DNA from: Hydrogenophaga sp. PAMC20947
GTDB taxonomy: Bacteria > Pseudomonadota > Gammaproteobacteria > Burkholderiales > Burkholderiaceae_C
NCBI RefSeq assembly: GCF_004795855.1
Contig: NZ_CP039252.1
Coordinates: forward strand, 4,030,001-4,094,000
DNA length: 64,000 nt
Direction: 5' to 3'
The notes under the pieces are model-generated. The model was not told where the DNA came from. It saw nothing but the letters and a program-made list of their open reading frames with translations, and did not search any database. Both the position numbers and the translations under genes were made by a program. Below, in pieces: positions 34,253 through 42,939 of this stretch (within the stretch, counting starts at the first letter, position 1; each line of letters begins with the position of its first letter).

Positions 34253-34945
34253 ATGAAGACACTTCCCGAACAAGACGATCTCTTGCTGCGCCTGCGGGAT
34301 TTCCATTCGGACTATTTCCCGCGCAACCAGCAGCGCTTTCAGGATTTGGTGGCCCATGGGCAGCACCCCAAGACGCTGTTCATTGGCTGTTCCGATTCGC
34401 GGCTGGTGCCGCACTTGTTGACGGGTGCGGGGCCAGGGGAGTTGTTTCAGGTGCGCAATGTGGGGGCGTTTGTGCCGCCCTATGACGGCTCCTATGGCCT
34501 GCATGGCACCACGGCGGCGATCGAGTTTGCTGTGCTGAGCTTGAAGGTGGAGCGCATCATCATTTGTGGCCACAGCCATTGCGGCGCGATCAAAGCAGCG
34601 TACGAGGGGGCACCCGCCGAAGCGGTGGCGCTCACCGCGTGGCTCAAACTGGTAGATGACGCCTTGCTGCCGATGCAGCCCGGGGCGGAGGTGTTGCGCC
34701 GGACCGAGCAGCGTGCGGTGGTCTTGCAGCTGGAGCGGCTGATGGAATACCCCTTTGTGCGTCGCTCGGTCGAGGCCGGGCAACTCAGCCTGCACGGCTG
34801 GCACTGTGTGCTGGAAGACGGGGAGGTGCATGTTTTTGATGCAGAACAAGGCGCGTTCGTGCCGTCGTCGGTCGCCTCCCACAGCGGAACGGGCCCCTAC
34901 CAGCCTTATGTAGAGCAAGAAGACCAATTGATTGAAGGGGTTTGA
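34253..34945 (+). CDS. can: Beta-class carbonic anhydrase
   Basis: This 230-residue zinc enzyme interconverts CO2 and bicarbonate in the cytoplasm. The zinc ligands and dyad are visible in FIGCSDSRLVP and GHSHCGAIKAA, with FQVRNVGAFVPPYD between them. A good GGAGG precedes the ATG at 34253; an in-frame ATG at 34229 is less well placed. It stands alone between the nar operon and nrdJ, and no partner transporter such as SulP is adjacent. Confidence 0.93.
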   Translation: MKTLPEQDDLLLRLRDFHSDYFPRNQQRFQDLVAHGQHPKTLFIGCSDSRLVPHLLTGAGPGELFQVRNVGAFVPPYDGSYGLHGTTAAIEFAVLSLKVERIIICGHSHCGAIKAAYEGAPAEAVALTAWLKLVDDALLPMQPGAEVLRRTEQRAVVLQLERLMEYPFVRRSVEAGQLSLHGWHCVLEDGEVHVFDAEQGAFVPSSVASHSGTGPYQPYVEQEDQLIEGV

Positions 34946-35130
34946 GCGGCCGGCGTATTTAACCCGGATAAAAAGTGTGGCAAAAGACCTTTTTTGTGAC
35001 CCGATTGAACCCGACGATGGCGCTGTTTGGCCACTTCTTGCGTTAGGCTATTGGTCTCCGCCGGTCCATTTCGTTGCCGATTTCTGACCCGCGTACACCC
35101 CTCTATTGCCCCCTCAGGAAACTTCACCCG

Positions 35131-37593
35131 ATGAAACGCGATTCCAGCCTGCGTCCGCAGGATTTGACCCAGACCCAGCCCATCAGCCAGGACGTCCTGG
35201 CCGAGAAATACCTGAAGCCCGGCGAGACCGGTGTGGAAGACCTCTACCGCCGTGTGGCGCGAGCGCTCGCTTCCGTTGAGAGCGAGGCGGACCGGGCCAA
35301 GTGGGAACAGGTGTTCCTGGACAACCTGCACGCCGGCGCCATTGGCGCGGGCCGCATCATGAGCGCTGCGGGCACCGATATCCAGGCCACGCTGATCAAC
35401 TGCTTTGTGCAACCCGTGGGCGATTGCATCCAGGGCATGGACGACGAAGGCTTCCCGGGCATTTACGAAGCCCTGCGCGAAGCGGCCGAGACCATGCGAC
35501 GGGGTGGCGGTGTGGGTTACGACTTTTCGCGCATCCGCCCCAAGGGCGCCGAGGTCAAGGGCACGCACTCCATGGCGTCGGGTCCGTGCAGCTATATCAA
35601 TGTGTTTGACCAGTCTTGCTCCACGGTGGAGAGCGCAGGCGCACGTCGCGGCGCCCAGATGGGCGTGCTGCGCATCGACCACCCCGACGTGATGGAGTTC
35701 ATCACCGCCAAGCGCACGCCTGGCCGCTGGAACAACTTCAACGTGTCCGTGGGCGTGAGCGATGCCTTCATGGAGGCGGTGGGCCAAGACCAGCCCTGGG
35801 AACTGGTGCACAAGGCCAAGCCCAGCGCCAAGCTGATCGAAAAGGGCGCTTACCAGCGCACCGACGGCCAGTGGGTCTACCAGACGCTGGCTGTGCGCGA
35901 GTTGTGGGACACCATCATGAAGTCGGCCTACGACTTCGCCGAGCCGGGCATCCTGTTCCTGGACCAGATCGGCACCGACAACAACCTGAATTATTGCGAA
36001 ACGATCTCGGCCACCAACCCCTGCGGTGAGCAGCCGCTGCCGCCCTACGGTTGCTGCGACCTGGGCCCGGTCATCCTGACGCGTTTTGTGCGCAACCCCT
36101 TTGGTTTCGGCGGTGTGCCTTCGTTCGATTTTGAATCGTTTGAACAAGTGGTCGCCACGCAGGTGCGTGCGCTCGACAACGTGCTCGACGTGACCTTCTG
36201 GCCGCTGGAGCAGCAACGCGCCGAATCCGCCGCCAAGCGCCGCATTGGTGTGGGCTTCACCGGCATGGGCAATGCGCTGGCCATGCTGTGCCAGCGCTAC
36301 GACCGTGACGAAGGCCGCGTGACCGCTGCCAAGATCGCCGAACGCATGCGCGACGCTGCCTACACCGCTTCGGTGGCGCTGGCCCAGGAAAAGGGCAAGT
36401 TTCCGATGTTCGACGCCAAGGGTTATCTGGCCAAAGGCACCTTTGCCAGCCGCCTGCCCGAGGCGATCAAGGCCCTGATCCGCAAGCACGGCATCCGCAA
36501 CAGCCACCTGCTGTCCATCGCCCCCACCGGCACGGTGAGCCTGGCCTTTGCCGACAACGCTTCCAATGGCATCGAACCACCGTTCTCCTGGATGTACCGC
36601 CGCAAAAAGCGCGAGTCCGACGGCAGCACCAGCGAATACGCGGTGGAAGACCACGCCTGGCGCCTGTACCGCGAGCTGGGCGGTGATGTGAACAACCTGC
36701 CCGAGTATTTTGTGAACGCGCTGGGCATGACGGCCACCGAGCACATCGGCATGATGGAAGCTGTGCAACCCTTTGTGGACACGGCCATTTCCAAAACGGT
36801 CAACGTGGCGGCCGACTACCCGTTCGACGATTTCAAGAACCTTTACCAGCAAGCCTGGCGCGCCCACCTGAAGGGCATGGCCACCTACCGCCCCAACAGC
36901 ATCCTGGGTTCGGTTCTGGACACCGGCAGCGCAGCCGCCGATGCGGCCGCTGCGGTGGCTGCCAGCGCGCCCGCAGCGTCGGCAATGCTCGCAGACCCGA
37001 TGCGCACCGTGATCGAGAGCCGCCCCAAGGGTGCGCTGTCGGCCGTGGCCGACAAGATCGAGTACTGGACGCAAGAAGGCCACAACACGCTTTACATCGT
37101 GGTGTCTTTCCTGCCCGTGCCCACGGGCGAAGGCGACGACACGGTGGACCGCGCCATCGAGTTCTTCATGCCGGTGGGCCAAAACGGCGAGTCGCAGCAA
37201 TGGATCACCTCCACCATGCGCATCTTGTCCTTGGCCGCGCGTGGGGGCTTCCTCGAGCGCGCACTGGGCGACATGCGCAAGGTCGCCTGGGACCGGGGCC
37301 CGGTGCGCCTGGGCACCTACGAAAAAGCCGACGGAACCCACATTCCCATGTGGCACGACTCCGAAGTGGCGGCCATTGCGTTTGCGCTGCAAAACATCAT
37401 TTCGCGCCGCACCGACAAAGCCAAAGCACCCCAGGCTGAAGTGAGCCACGGCGCTGCCGCCCCAGAGTTGCCGGGCATTCCGTCGACCGTGATGGCCGGC
37501 AAAAAATGCCCTGAGTGCGGTGCACACGCCATGATCCGCAAGGACGGCTGCGACTACTGCACCCAGTGTGGCCACCTGGGCAGCTGTGGATGA
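35131..37593 (+). CDS. nrdJ: NrdJ, adenosylcobalamin-dependent (class II) ribonucleotide reductase
   Basis: This 820-residue enzyme makes deoxyribonucleotides with a vitamin B12 radical and needs no oxygen, which suits growth on nitrate. Typical blocks are LINCFVQPVGD, MRRGGGVGYDFSRIRPKG, NPCGEQPLPPYGCCDLG with the finger-loop cysteine, and RNSHLLSIAPTGT. The C-terminus is a zinc-ribbon-like tail with cysteine pairs (CPECGAHA, CDYCTQCG) used for reduction of the active site. The ATG at 35131 (MKRDSSLRP) is preceded by AGGA. The stop overlaps the start of the NnrS gene. Confidence 0.95.
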   Translation: MKRDSSLRPQDLTQTQPISQDVLAEKYLKPGETGVEDLYRRVARALASVESEADRAKWEQVFLDNLHAGAIGAGRIMSAAGTDIQATLINCFVQPVGDCIQGMDDEGFPGIYEALREAAETMRRGGGVGYDFSRIRPKGAEVKGTHSMASGPCSYINVFDQSCSTVESAGARRGAQMGVLRIDHPDVMEFITAKRTPGRWNNFNVSVGVSDAFMEAVGQDQPWELVHKAKPSAKLIEKGAYQRTDGQWVYQTLAVRELWDTIMKSAYDFAEPGILFLDQIGTDNNLNYCETISATNPCGEQPLPPYGCCDLGPVILTRFVRNPFGFGGVPSFDFESFEQVVATQVRALDNVLDVTFWPLEQQRAESAAKRRIGVGFTGMGNALAMLCQRYDRDEGRVTAAKIAERMRDAAYTASVALAQEKGKFPMFDAKGYLAKGTFASRLPEAIKALIRKHGIRNSHLLSIAPTGTVSLAFADNASNGIEPPFSWMYRRKKRESDGSTSEYAVEDHAWRLYRELGGDVNNLPEYFVNALGMTATEHIGMMEAVQPFVDTAISKTVNVAADYPFDDFKNLYQQAWRAHLKGMATYRPNSILGSVLDTGSAAADAAAAVAASAPAASAMLADPMRTVIESRPKGALSAVADKIEYWTQEGHNTLYIVVSFLPVPTGEGDDTVDRAIEFFMPVGQNGESQQWITSTMRILSLAARGGFLERALGDMRKVAWDRGPVRLGTYEKADGTHIPMWHDSEVAAIAFALQNIISRRTDKAKAPQAEVSHGAAAPELPGIPSTVMAGKKCPECGAHAMIRKDGCDYCTQCGHLGSCG

Positions 37594-38918
37594 CCTCGCC
37601 GGGTGCCAAACCGTTGCCTCCGTTGCGCGCAACCGCGCAGCGAGCAGCGGGTCAGCGCCCGACTGACGTTGTGGCGGCGCCGGCTTCCTGGCGCCTGAAC
37701 CACCTCTTGCTCGCGCCCCACCGGTTGGGCTTCTTTCTGGCCATGTGCCTGCTGCTGGCTTCGGGCGTGTGGTGGGCGCTGGTGCAGCTCGACCGCGCCA
37801 CCGGTTGGCTGGGCTTGGGCTACGCCCTTTCGCCCACGCTCACCCACGCAGCGCTGATGAGCCTGGGCTTCATCCCCCTGTTTTTTGCGGGCTTTCTGTT
37901 CACCGCCGGCCCGAAGTGGCTGGGTGTGCCGGGCCCCGGGGCGCGCGATCTGCTGCCCAGCTCGCTTTTGCAAGCTCTGGGCTGGTTGCTCTGGCTGGCC
38001 GGGGGGCACACGCAGGGCGCGCTGGCTGTGGTGGGCGTATCGCTGGCTGCGTTGGGCCTGGGTTTGCAGACCTGGCGCTTTTGGGGGCTGGTGCGCGCGA
38101 GCACCCAGAGCGACCGCGTGCACGCGAAGGTGGTTGCGGTGGCCGCTGGGGTGGGCGTGCTCAGCGTGGCGGGCATCGCTGTCGCCACCGCGCTGGGGGC
38201 GGTGGACCTGGCGCTGGCCTGCGTGCTCAGTGGGTTGTGGGGCTTTGTGGTCCCGACCTACCTGGCCGTGGCCCACCGCATGATTCCGTTTTTTACCTCC
38301 AGCGCCGTGCCCATGGTCCATAGCTGGCGCCCGTTCTGGGTGTTGTGGGTGATGCTGGCTGCGGCGGTGCTGGAGTGGGTGTCGGTCTGGATGCTCACCT
38401 TGCCCGTACCGCTGCCGCGCGCCTGGATGTTGTTTCAAGGTCTGTCCGAGTTGGCGGCTGGCGGTGTGCTGATCTGGCTGGGGGTGGCCTGGGGCTTGGT
38501 GCAAAGCCTCAAGGTGCGCCTGCTGGCCATGTTGCACCTGGGTTTTGTCTGGCTGGGCTTGAGCTTTGTGCTCGCCGGTGCCTCTCAATTGCTGGGCTTG
38601 CAGGCCGGGGTGCCGGCCTTGGGCCTGGGGGCGTTGCACGCGCTCACCATGGGCTGCCTGGGTTCCCTGCTGCTGGCCATGGTCACGCGCGTGGCCTGTG
38701 GGCACAGCGGGCGACCGTTGGTGGCCGACAACCTGATGTGGGTGCTGTTCTGGGCCTTGCAGTTCGCCGTGTTGCTGCGCATCGCGGGCGCCTTGCCCCA
38801 GGCGCCCGCCGTTGTGCTGGTGGCGGCCGCCGCGTTGTGGGCCGGGGTGGTGGTGGTGTGGAGCCTGCGGCTCATGGGCTGGTTCGGTCGGCTTCGCGCC
38901 GATGGTCGGCCGGGATGA
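37590..38918 (+). CDS. nnrS: NnrS-family haem-copper membrane protein
   Basis: This 442-residue polytopic membrane protein has about twelve hydrophobic helices and belongs to the NnrS family, linked to nitric oxide tolerance and denitrification. Visible features are HLLLAPHRLGFFLAM near the start, AGFLFTAGPKWLGV, a central HRMIPFFTSSAVP and HALTMGCLGSLLLAMVTRVACGHSGR with histidines that could bind haem. The ATG at 37590 overlaps the nrdJ stop (ATGA), so the two are coupled. Confidence 0.88.
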   Translation: MTSPGAKPLPPLRATAQRAAGQRPTDVVAAPASWRLNHLLLAPHRLGFFLAMCLLLASGVWWALVQLDRATGWLGLGYALSPTLTHAALMSLGFIPLFFAGFLFTAGPKWLGVPGPGARDLLPSSLLQALGWLLWLAGGHTQGALAVVGVSLAALGLGLQTWRFWGLVRASTQSDRVHAKVVAVAAGVGVLSVAGIAVATALGAVDLALACVLSGLWGFVVPTYLAVAHRMIPFFTSSAVPMVHSWRPFWVLWVMLAAAVLEWVSVWMLTLPVPLPRAWMLFQGLSELAAGGVLIWLGVAWGLVQSLKVRLLAMLHLGFVWLGLSFVLAGASQLLGLQAGVPALGLGALHALTMGCLGSLLLAMVTRVACGHSGRPLVADNLMWVLFWALQFAVLLRIAGALPQAPAVVLVAAAALWAGVVVVWSLRLMGWFGRLRADGRPG

Positions 38919-38937
38919 GCCTGTGTTGACCACCCCC

Positions 38938-39576
38938 ATGACCGGCGACCCGTTCCCCACCGCTCCCGATGACGCCACCCTGACCGGGGCGTTGATCCAT
39001 GCCCGCCGCACCGTCTTGCCCAAGCGCCTGGCAGCACCGGGGCCCGACGCCGATGAATTCGAAGCCATTCTGGGTGCCGCTGCGGCCGCGCCCGATCATG
39101 GCCAGCTGATGCCGTGGCGGTTTGTGCTGGTGCCCTTGGAGCAGCGCGCCACGCTGGCCGAGCTGTTTGCCCAGGCGCTGCTGGAACGAGATCCCGGCGC
39201 CTCCGATGAGCAGCAGGCGCAGGCGCGGGAGAAGGCTTTTCGCGCGCCCTTGCTGTTGCTGCTGATCGTGGATGTGGCGTGTGGCGATCCCGAGATCGAC
39301 GCCAACGAACGCTTCATTTCCGCTGGCTGCGCGGTGCAGAATGTTTTGCTCATGGCCACAGCCTTGGGGTTTGGTTCGTCGCTCACCAGCGGCAAAGCCC
39401 TCAAGTCACAGGCCCTGCGCTCGCATTTGCGGCTGGATTCCAATGAACACGCCGTGTGCTTCATCAGCATGGGCCGTGCGGCTTCGTTGCGCGCTCCGCG
39501 ACCCCGCCCTGCGGTGGCCGACTACCTGAGTGTGTTCGGAGCGGGCGCAACGGGTGAATCTGGTCTGGGTACCTGA
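38938..39576 (+). CDS. Nitroreductase-family flavoprotein
   Basis: This 212-residue protein is of the small nitroreductase (YdjA-like) type and binds FMN. Family parts are an early RRTVLPKRL, AAAAPDHGQLMPWRFVLV, AGCAVQNVLLMATALGFG and the closing ISMGRAASL. No partner gene is obvious. Start options are ATG 38938 (chosen, just after the NnrS stop) and ATG 38902, which overlaps the NnrS gene by 17 bases. Neither has a good ribosome binding site. Confidence 0.85.
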   Translation: MTGDPFPTAPDDATLTGALIHARRTVLPKRLAAPGPDADEFEAILGAAAAAPDHGQLMPWRFVLVPLEQRATLAELFAQALLERDPGASDEQQAQAREKAFRAPLLLLLIVDVACGDPEIDANERFISAGCAVQNVLLMATALGFGSSLTSGKALKSQALRSHLRLDSNEHAVCFISMGRAASLRAPRPRPAVADYLSVFGAGATGESGLGT

Positions 39577-39622
39577 CCCACCCGTGGCGATGAATATTTA
39601 AGATACTTGAACAGGAAACCCC

Positions 39623-40027
39623 ATGACCATCGCTACTTTTGACGATCTTTTGAATGCCGCGCGCGCGCAGCAGCAACCCCAACGCCTGCTGTTTGTTTTT
39701 GCTGCGGTTGAGTTGCCCGACGACGCCACCGCTGACCAGCGCGCCAGTTTTGAGCGCGGCCAAGGCGGGGCGCTTGTGCCGCAGATGTGTGTCGACAAGG
39801 CGCCCGATGAATTGGCCACTTTTGCCGATCTGGTCGCAGAAGCGGCGCTGTTTGGCAAACCTTGGGGTATGGTGTTTGCTGCGGCCATGTCGGGCGCGCC
39901 CGGCAAAGCACTGACCAGTGCCGATGCTGACCAACCTTTGGAACGCATGATTGAATCGATCAAACAAGGGCAGATCGCTGCCTTTATCCCGTTTGACCCA
40001 CAAGGGCAGGCGGTTAACCTGGGTTGA
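39623..40027 (+). CDS. Uncharacterised soluble protein
   Basis: This 134-residue protein has no signal peptide or membrane segment. It starts MTIATFDDLLNAARAQQQPQ and contains VPQMCVDKAPDELATF and IAAFIPFDPQGQ. It looks like a compact alpha/beta protein, but I do not recognise its function. AGGA lies seven bases before the ATG. Its stop is followed within two bases by the hemerythrin gene, so the pair is probably one unit and may share a role at low oxygen. Confidence 0.7.
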   Translation: MTIATFDDLLNAARAQQQPQRLLFVFAAVELPDDATADQRASFERGQGGALVPQMCVDKAPDELATFADLVAEAALFGKPWGMVFAAAMSGAPGKALTSADADQPLERMIESIKQGQIAAFIPFDPQGQAVNLG

Positions 40028-40029
40028 TC

Positions 40030-40602
40030 ATGGCCACTTCCGTCTCTCTCATGCAAATTTCCCAGCCCGGTCAATCCGCGCCAGCCGTGGGATTTGAGGC
40101 CCCGTTTGAGATGCTGAGTGCCTGCCATGAGCGCGTGGAGCGCATGCTGCTGCTCATCTTGCGCCTGCAGGCGCGCTTGCAGGAACAGGGGCTGGACGAC
40201 CCGGTTCGCCAGGCCGCGCGTGATGTGATGCGCTACTTTGATCTCGCGGCGCCCTTGCACCACGAAGACGAAGAGCGCCACGTATTTCCGCCGCTGATGT
40301 GCGGTGCGGATGCGGCGGTCAAGGCGCTGGTTCTGCGCCTGATCCAGGACCACCGCCAGATGGAAGTCGCCTGGCAAGGGGCTCGGGCCGTGCTCACCGC
40401 CTTGGCCGAACACGACGGAACGCAGCCGTTCGAGGACTTGTCCGTATGGCAAAAGGTGGCGCTCAACGATTTCGCCCGCCTGTACCGTCAACACCTGGAC
40501 GACGAAGACAAGGTCGCCTATCCCGCAGCCCGGGAATTGCTCTCGCCGGGCGCGCTGGCGGACATGAGCCAGGACATGATGAAGCGCCGGGGCGTCAAGT
40601 AA
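40030..40602 (+). CDS. Hemerythrin (HHE) domain protein
   Basis: This 190-residue protein has a di-iron HHE four-helix bundle with ligands spread over ACHERVERML, DLAAPLHHEDEERHVFPPL, LIQDHRQMEV and YRQHLDDEDKVAYPAA. Such proteins bind oxygen or nitric oxide or take part in iron and redox handling. The ATG at 40030 (MATSVSLM) is preferred; an in-frame TTG six bases upstream is possible. It lies between an uncharacterised gene and a second hemerythrin protein fused to an HD-GYP domain. Confidence 0.87.
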   Translation: MATSVSLMQISQPGQSAPAVGFEAPFEMLSACHERVERMLLLILRLQARLQEQGLDDPVRQAARDVMRYFDLAAPLHHEDEERHVFPPLMCGADAAVKALVLRLIQDHRQMEVAWQGARAVLTALAEHDGTQPFEDLSVWQKVALNDFARLYRQHLDDEDKVAYPAARELLSPGALADMSQDMMKRRGVK

Positions 40603-40659
40603 GCCCCGTTGAACCGATACTTTGGACAGGCCTTCGAGGAGGCGGCAAGGAGAAGGCCG

Positions 40660-42003
40660 GTGGTTTTGCAAGTGTTTGTGTGGAGTCCGCATTTTGAAAC
40701 GGGCGTGGAGCTGATCGACAGTCAGCACCGGGTGCTGGTGGAATTGACCAATGCTTTGGGCGACGCGGTGGTACACGACGAACGGGCGCAGTGCCTGCAG
40801 GTGCTGGAACAGCTCAAGGCCTACGCCGACTACCACTTCAAGGCCGAAGAGGCCTGGTCCATCGAGGCCGGACAACCGCCACAGGCCTTGGCAGCCCACC
40901 ACAAGGGGCACGCTGGTTTTGTTCATCAACTGGCGCAATTCACCGAAGGCTGGTGCGGCGACGGGCAGAAAGCGCAGGCACTGCACCGCTTTTTGACGGC
41001 CTGGCTGATCACCCACATCCTGGGTGAAGACCGCAATATGGTCATGCGCCTGAGCCAGCAATCGGGCTCATTGATCGACACACCCGTGGCGTTGGGCGTG
41101 GGCGAGCAGGTGTTGCTGGAAGCCGCCCACAACCTGCATGCCGCCCTCAGCGGCAAGTCCCTGGAGCTGGAGCAGCGTGTGCAGGCGCGCACGGCCGAGC
41201 TGGCCGAATCGAACCAGCAGCTCAAAGCCAATTTGCTGACCGGCGTTCGAACCTTCACCAGTCTGATCGAGTTGCGGGGCGGCATGCTGGCCGGCCATTC
41301 GCGCCGGGTCGCCGACTTGGCGCGCCAGCTTGCAATGGGCCTGAAGCTTGACGCCGAGACTGTCCAGCAGGTGTTCCTGGGGGCCTTGCTGCACGACATC
41401 GGCAAGATCGGTCTGCCCGATGATTTGCTGGGCAAGCCGGTGGCTCGCATGACCGCCCAGGAGTTGAAAGGGTATCGCGCCCACCCCGTGAATGGCGAGG
41501 GCGCGCTGATCGCCATGGCCGAACTGCATGGGGCGTCGCAGGCCGTGCGCAGCCACCACGAGCGCTGGGATGGGCAGGGCTATCCCGATGGCCTGGCGGG
41601 CGAGGGCATCCCTTTGCCGGCCCGCATTGTGGCGGTGGCCAACGATTTCGATAACTTGCAGCACGGCATCACCACGGCCCGGCGGCTCTCCATGGACGAG
41701 GCACTGCGGATCATCCAGGCGAGCCGCAATGAGCGCTACGATCCGACGGTGGTGGATGCCCTGACGGTGATGCTGGGCCGCTCTGCCGATGCAGATGAAC
41801 CCGAGGTGGCCACGTCCTGCACTGCGTTGCTGCCCGGCATGATGCTGACCCGCGACCTGGTGACACCCGAAGGGGTGCTGCTGCTGACGGCCCACACCGC
41901 TCTCGAGGCACAAACCGTTGCCCGTGTTCGCCATTTCATGGCGGCTGGCGGTTTGACCGCGTTTCCTGTGTACGTTCGATCGACTAAAGGCCATGAAGGC
42001 TGA
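40660..42003 (+). CDS. Bacteriohemerythrin/HD-GYP fusion, probable oxygen- or NO-responsive c-di-GMP phosphodiesterase
   Basis: Residues 1-140 form a bacteriohemerythrin domain with the iron ligands in DSQHRVLVEL, DYHFKAEEAW, HHKGHAGFVHQL and THILGEDRNM. A linker follows, with a coiled-coil-like AELAESNQQL segment. An HD-GYP domain runs from about 210: HSRRVADLARQLA, LLHDIGKIGLPDDLL, HHERWDGQGYPDGL with the GYP triplet, ending ARIVAVANDFDNL. The GTG at 40660 has AAGGAG six bases before it and opens directly on the hemerythrin domain, so I prefer it to the TTG at 40609. Ligand binding to the di-iron site probably controls c-di-GMP breakdown. Confidence 0.88.
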   Translation: MVLQVFVWSPHFETGVELIDSQHRVLVELTNALGDAVVHDERAQCLQVLEQLKAYADYHFKAEEAWSIEAGQPPQALAAHHKGHAGFVHQLAQFTEGWCGDGQKAQALHRFLTAWLITHILGEDRNMVMRLSQQSGSLIDTPVALGVGEQVLLEAAHNLHAALSGKSLELEQRVQARTAELAESNQQLKANLLTGVRTFTSLIELRGGMLAGHSRRVADLARQLAMGLKLDAETVQQVFLGALLHDIGKIGLPDDLLGKPVARMTAQELKGYRAHPVNGEGALIAMAELHGASQAVRSHHERWDGQGYPDGLAGEGIPLPARIVAVANDFDNLQHGITTARRLSMDEALRIIQASRNERYDPTVVDALTVMLGRSADADEPEVATSCTALLPGMMLTRDLVTPEGVLLLTAHTALEAQTVARVRHFMAAGGLTAFPVYVRSTKGHEG

Positions 42004-42193
42004 ATGAATGATCGGCCGGTTGGGGGGTCTCTCGCCGTTGATGCGCCTTGACACAATTTTCCGGTTGCCGAGGTGATACAAATGAAGGGTGCCTCTGTTG
42101 CTCACAGGGGCATCGAATGCGCCGCGGTGCCAGGGGGGGCGCGAAGGGCCTGCCCGGGTTGGCAGGCCAGGCGCCGGGAGAGCGGGAGAAATC

Positions 42194-42745
42194 ATGCCGA
42201 TGTTGTTGCAGTGTGTTTGTGGCGCGCCAGCGCCTTTGTGGCCGGCAGAGCTGTTGCCGGGGTTGCCGGTGCAGGCTTGTGAGACTTGCCATGGGAGTCT
42301 GGTGTCGCTGGACGATTACCGGCAGTGGCTAGAAGGGCGCCCCGAGTCCCCCCAGCCCGAGCCGAGCGATCGGCCGGTGACGACCCACAGCACCCCGGCC
42401 CGTGCCTGCCCCCGATGTACCCGATTGATGGAGCGGCTGCGTGTCAGCCACGAGCCCGATTTCCGCCTGGATCGCTGCGTGGGCTGCCAATGTGTCTGGC
42501 TGGACGCGGGCGAATGGCCGGCGTTGGTGGATGCTGGTTTGGCCTTGCGTCTGAATGAGGTGCTGGCGGACGGCTGGCAGCGCCGCGTGCGCGAGGAGGT
42601 GGTGCACCACCGGCGGGAGGACGAGCTGCGCGCGCGCCACGGCGATGCCTGTGTTGACGATCTGATCCGCATCCGGGCCTGGTTGCACAGCCAGCCGGCG
42701 GCGCAACGGGAAACCTTGTTGCTTTTGTTGCGCAGCGGCTGGTAG
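42194..42745 (+). CDS. Zinc-ribbon (TFIIB-type) domain protein
   Basis: This 183-residue protein has two paired-cysteine groups: LLQCVCGAP with VQACETCHGS at the start, and CPRCTRLMERL with DRCVGCQCVWLDAGEW in the middle, the latter matching the zf-TFIIB pattern. The C-terminal half is a charged helical region ending in a leucine-rich segment. The function is unknown. GGAG lies just before the ATG at 42194. No membrane anchor is clear. Confidence 0.8.
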   Translation: MPMLLQCVCGAPAPLWPAELLPGLPVQACETCHGSLVSLDDYRQWLEGRPESPQPEPSDRPVTTHSTPARACPRCTRLMERLRVSHEPDFRLDRCVGCQCVWLDAGEWPALVDAGLALRLNEVLADGWQRRVREEVVHHRREDELRARHGDACVDDLIRIRAWLHSQPAAQRETLLLLLRSGW

Positions 42746-42846
42746 CCTGCCTCAGTCAGGTGGAGCCGTGTCGCCGGTGGGGCCCAGACCTCTGCAGGAA
42801 CCACTGGGAGCATCACTTCGGCTTCCCCGCAAGACCCGCCAAAAGC

Positions 42847-42875
42847 AAGATTTCCCTTCCATGAAATCAGGGAAA
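42847..42875. promoter_or_regulatory. Inverted repeat upstream of the bestrophin-like gene
   Basis: TTTCCCT and AGGGAAA face each other across an 11-12-base AT-rich spacer. This could be a regulator site or a weak terminator of the zinc-ribbon gene that ends about 100 bp before. No T run follows. Confidence 0.3.
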
Positions 42876-42939
42876 ACCCTTGTTTGCAGAGACAATGGCG
42901 GCTTGTCTAACCTTGGGGGCTCCGGTCCCACCCTGACCC

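Noticed and set aside
34906..37632. A 908-codon minus-strand open frame opposite nrdJ
   Set aside because: It is a mirror of nrdJ caused by biased third codon positions. The translation is rich in H, G, A and V and has no domain.
39584..39606. AT-rich GATGAATATTTAAGATACTT before the uncharacterised gene at 39623, considered as an NsrR site
   Set aside because: The palindrome needs an insertion to align with the NsrR pattern and matches poorly compared with the sites at 18100 and 20449.
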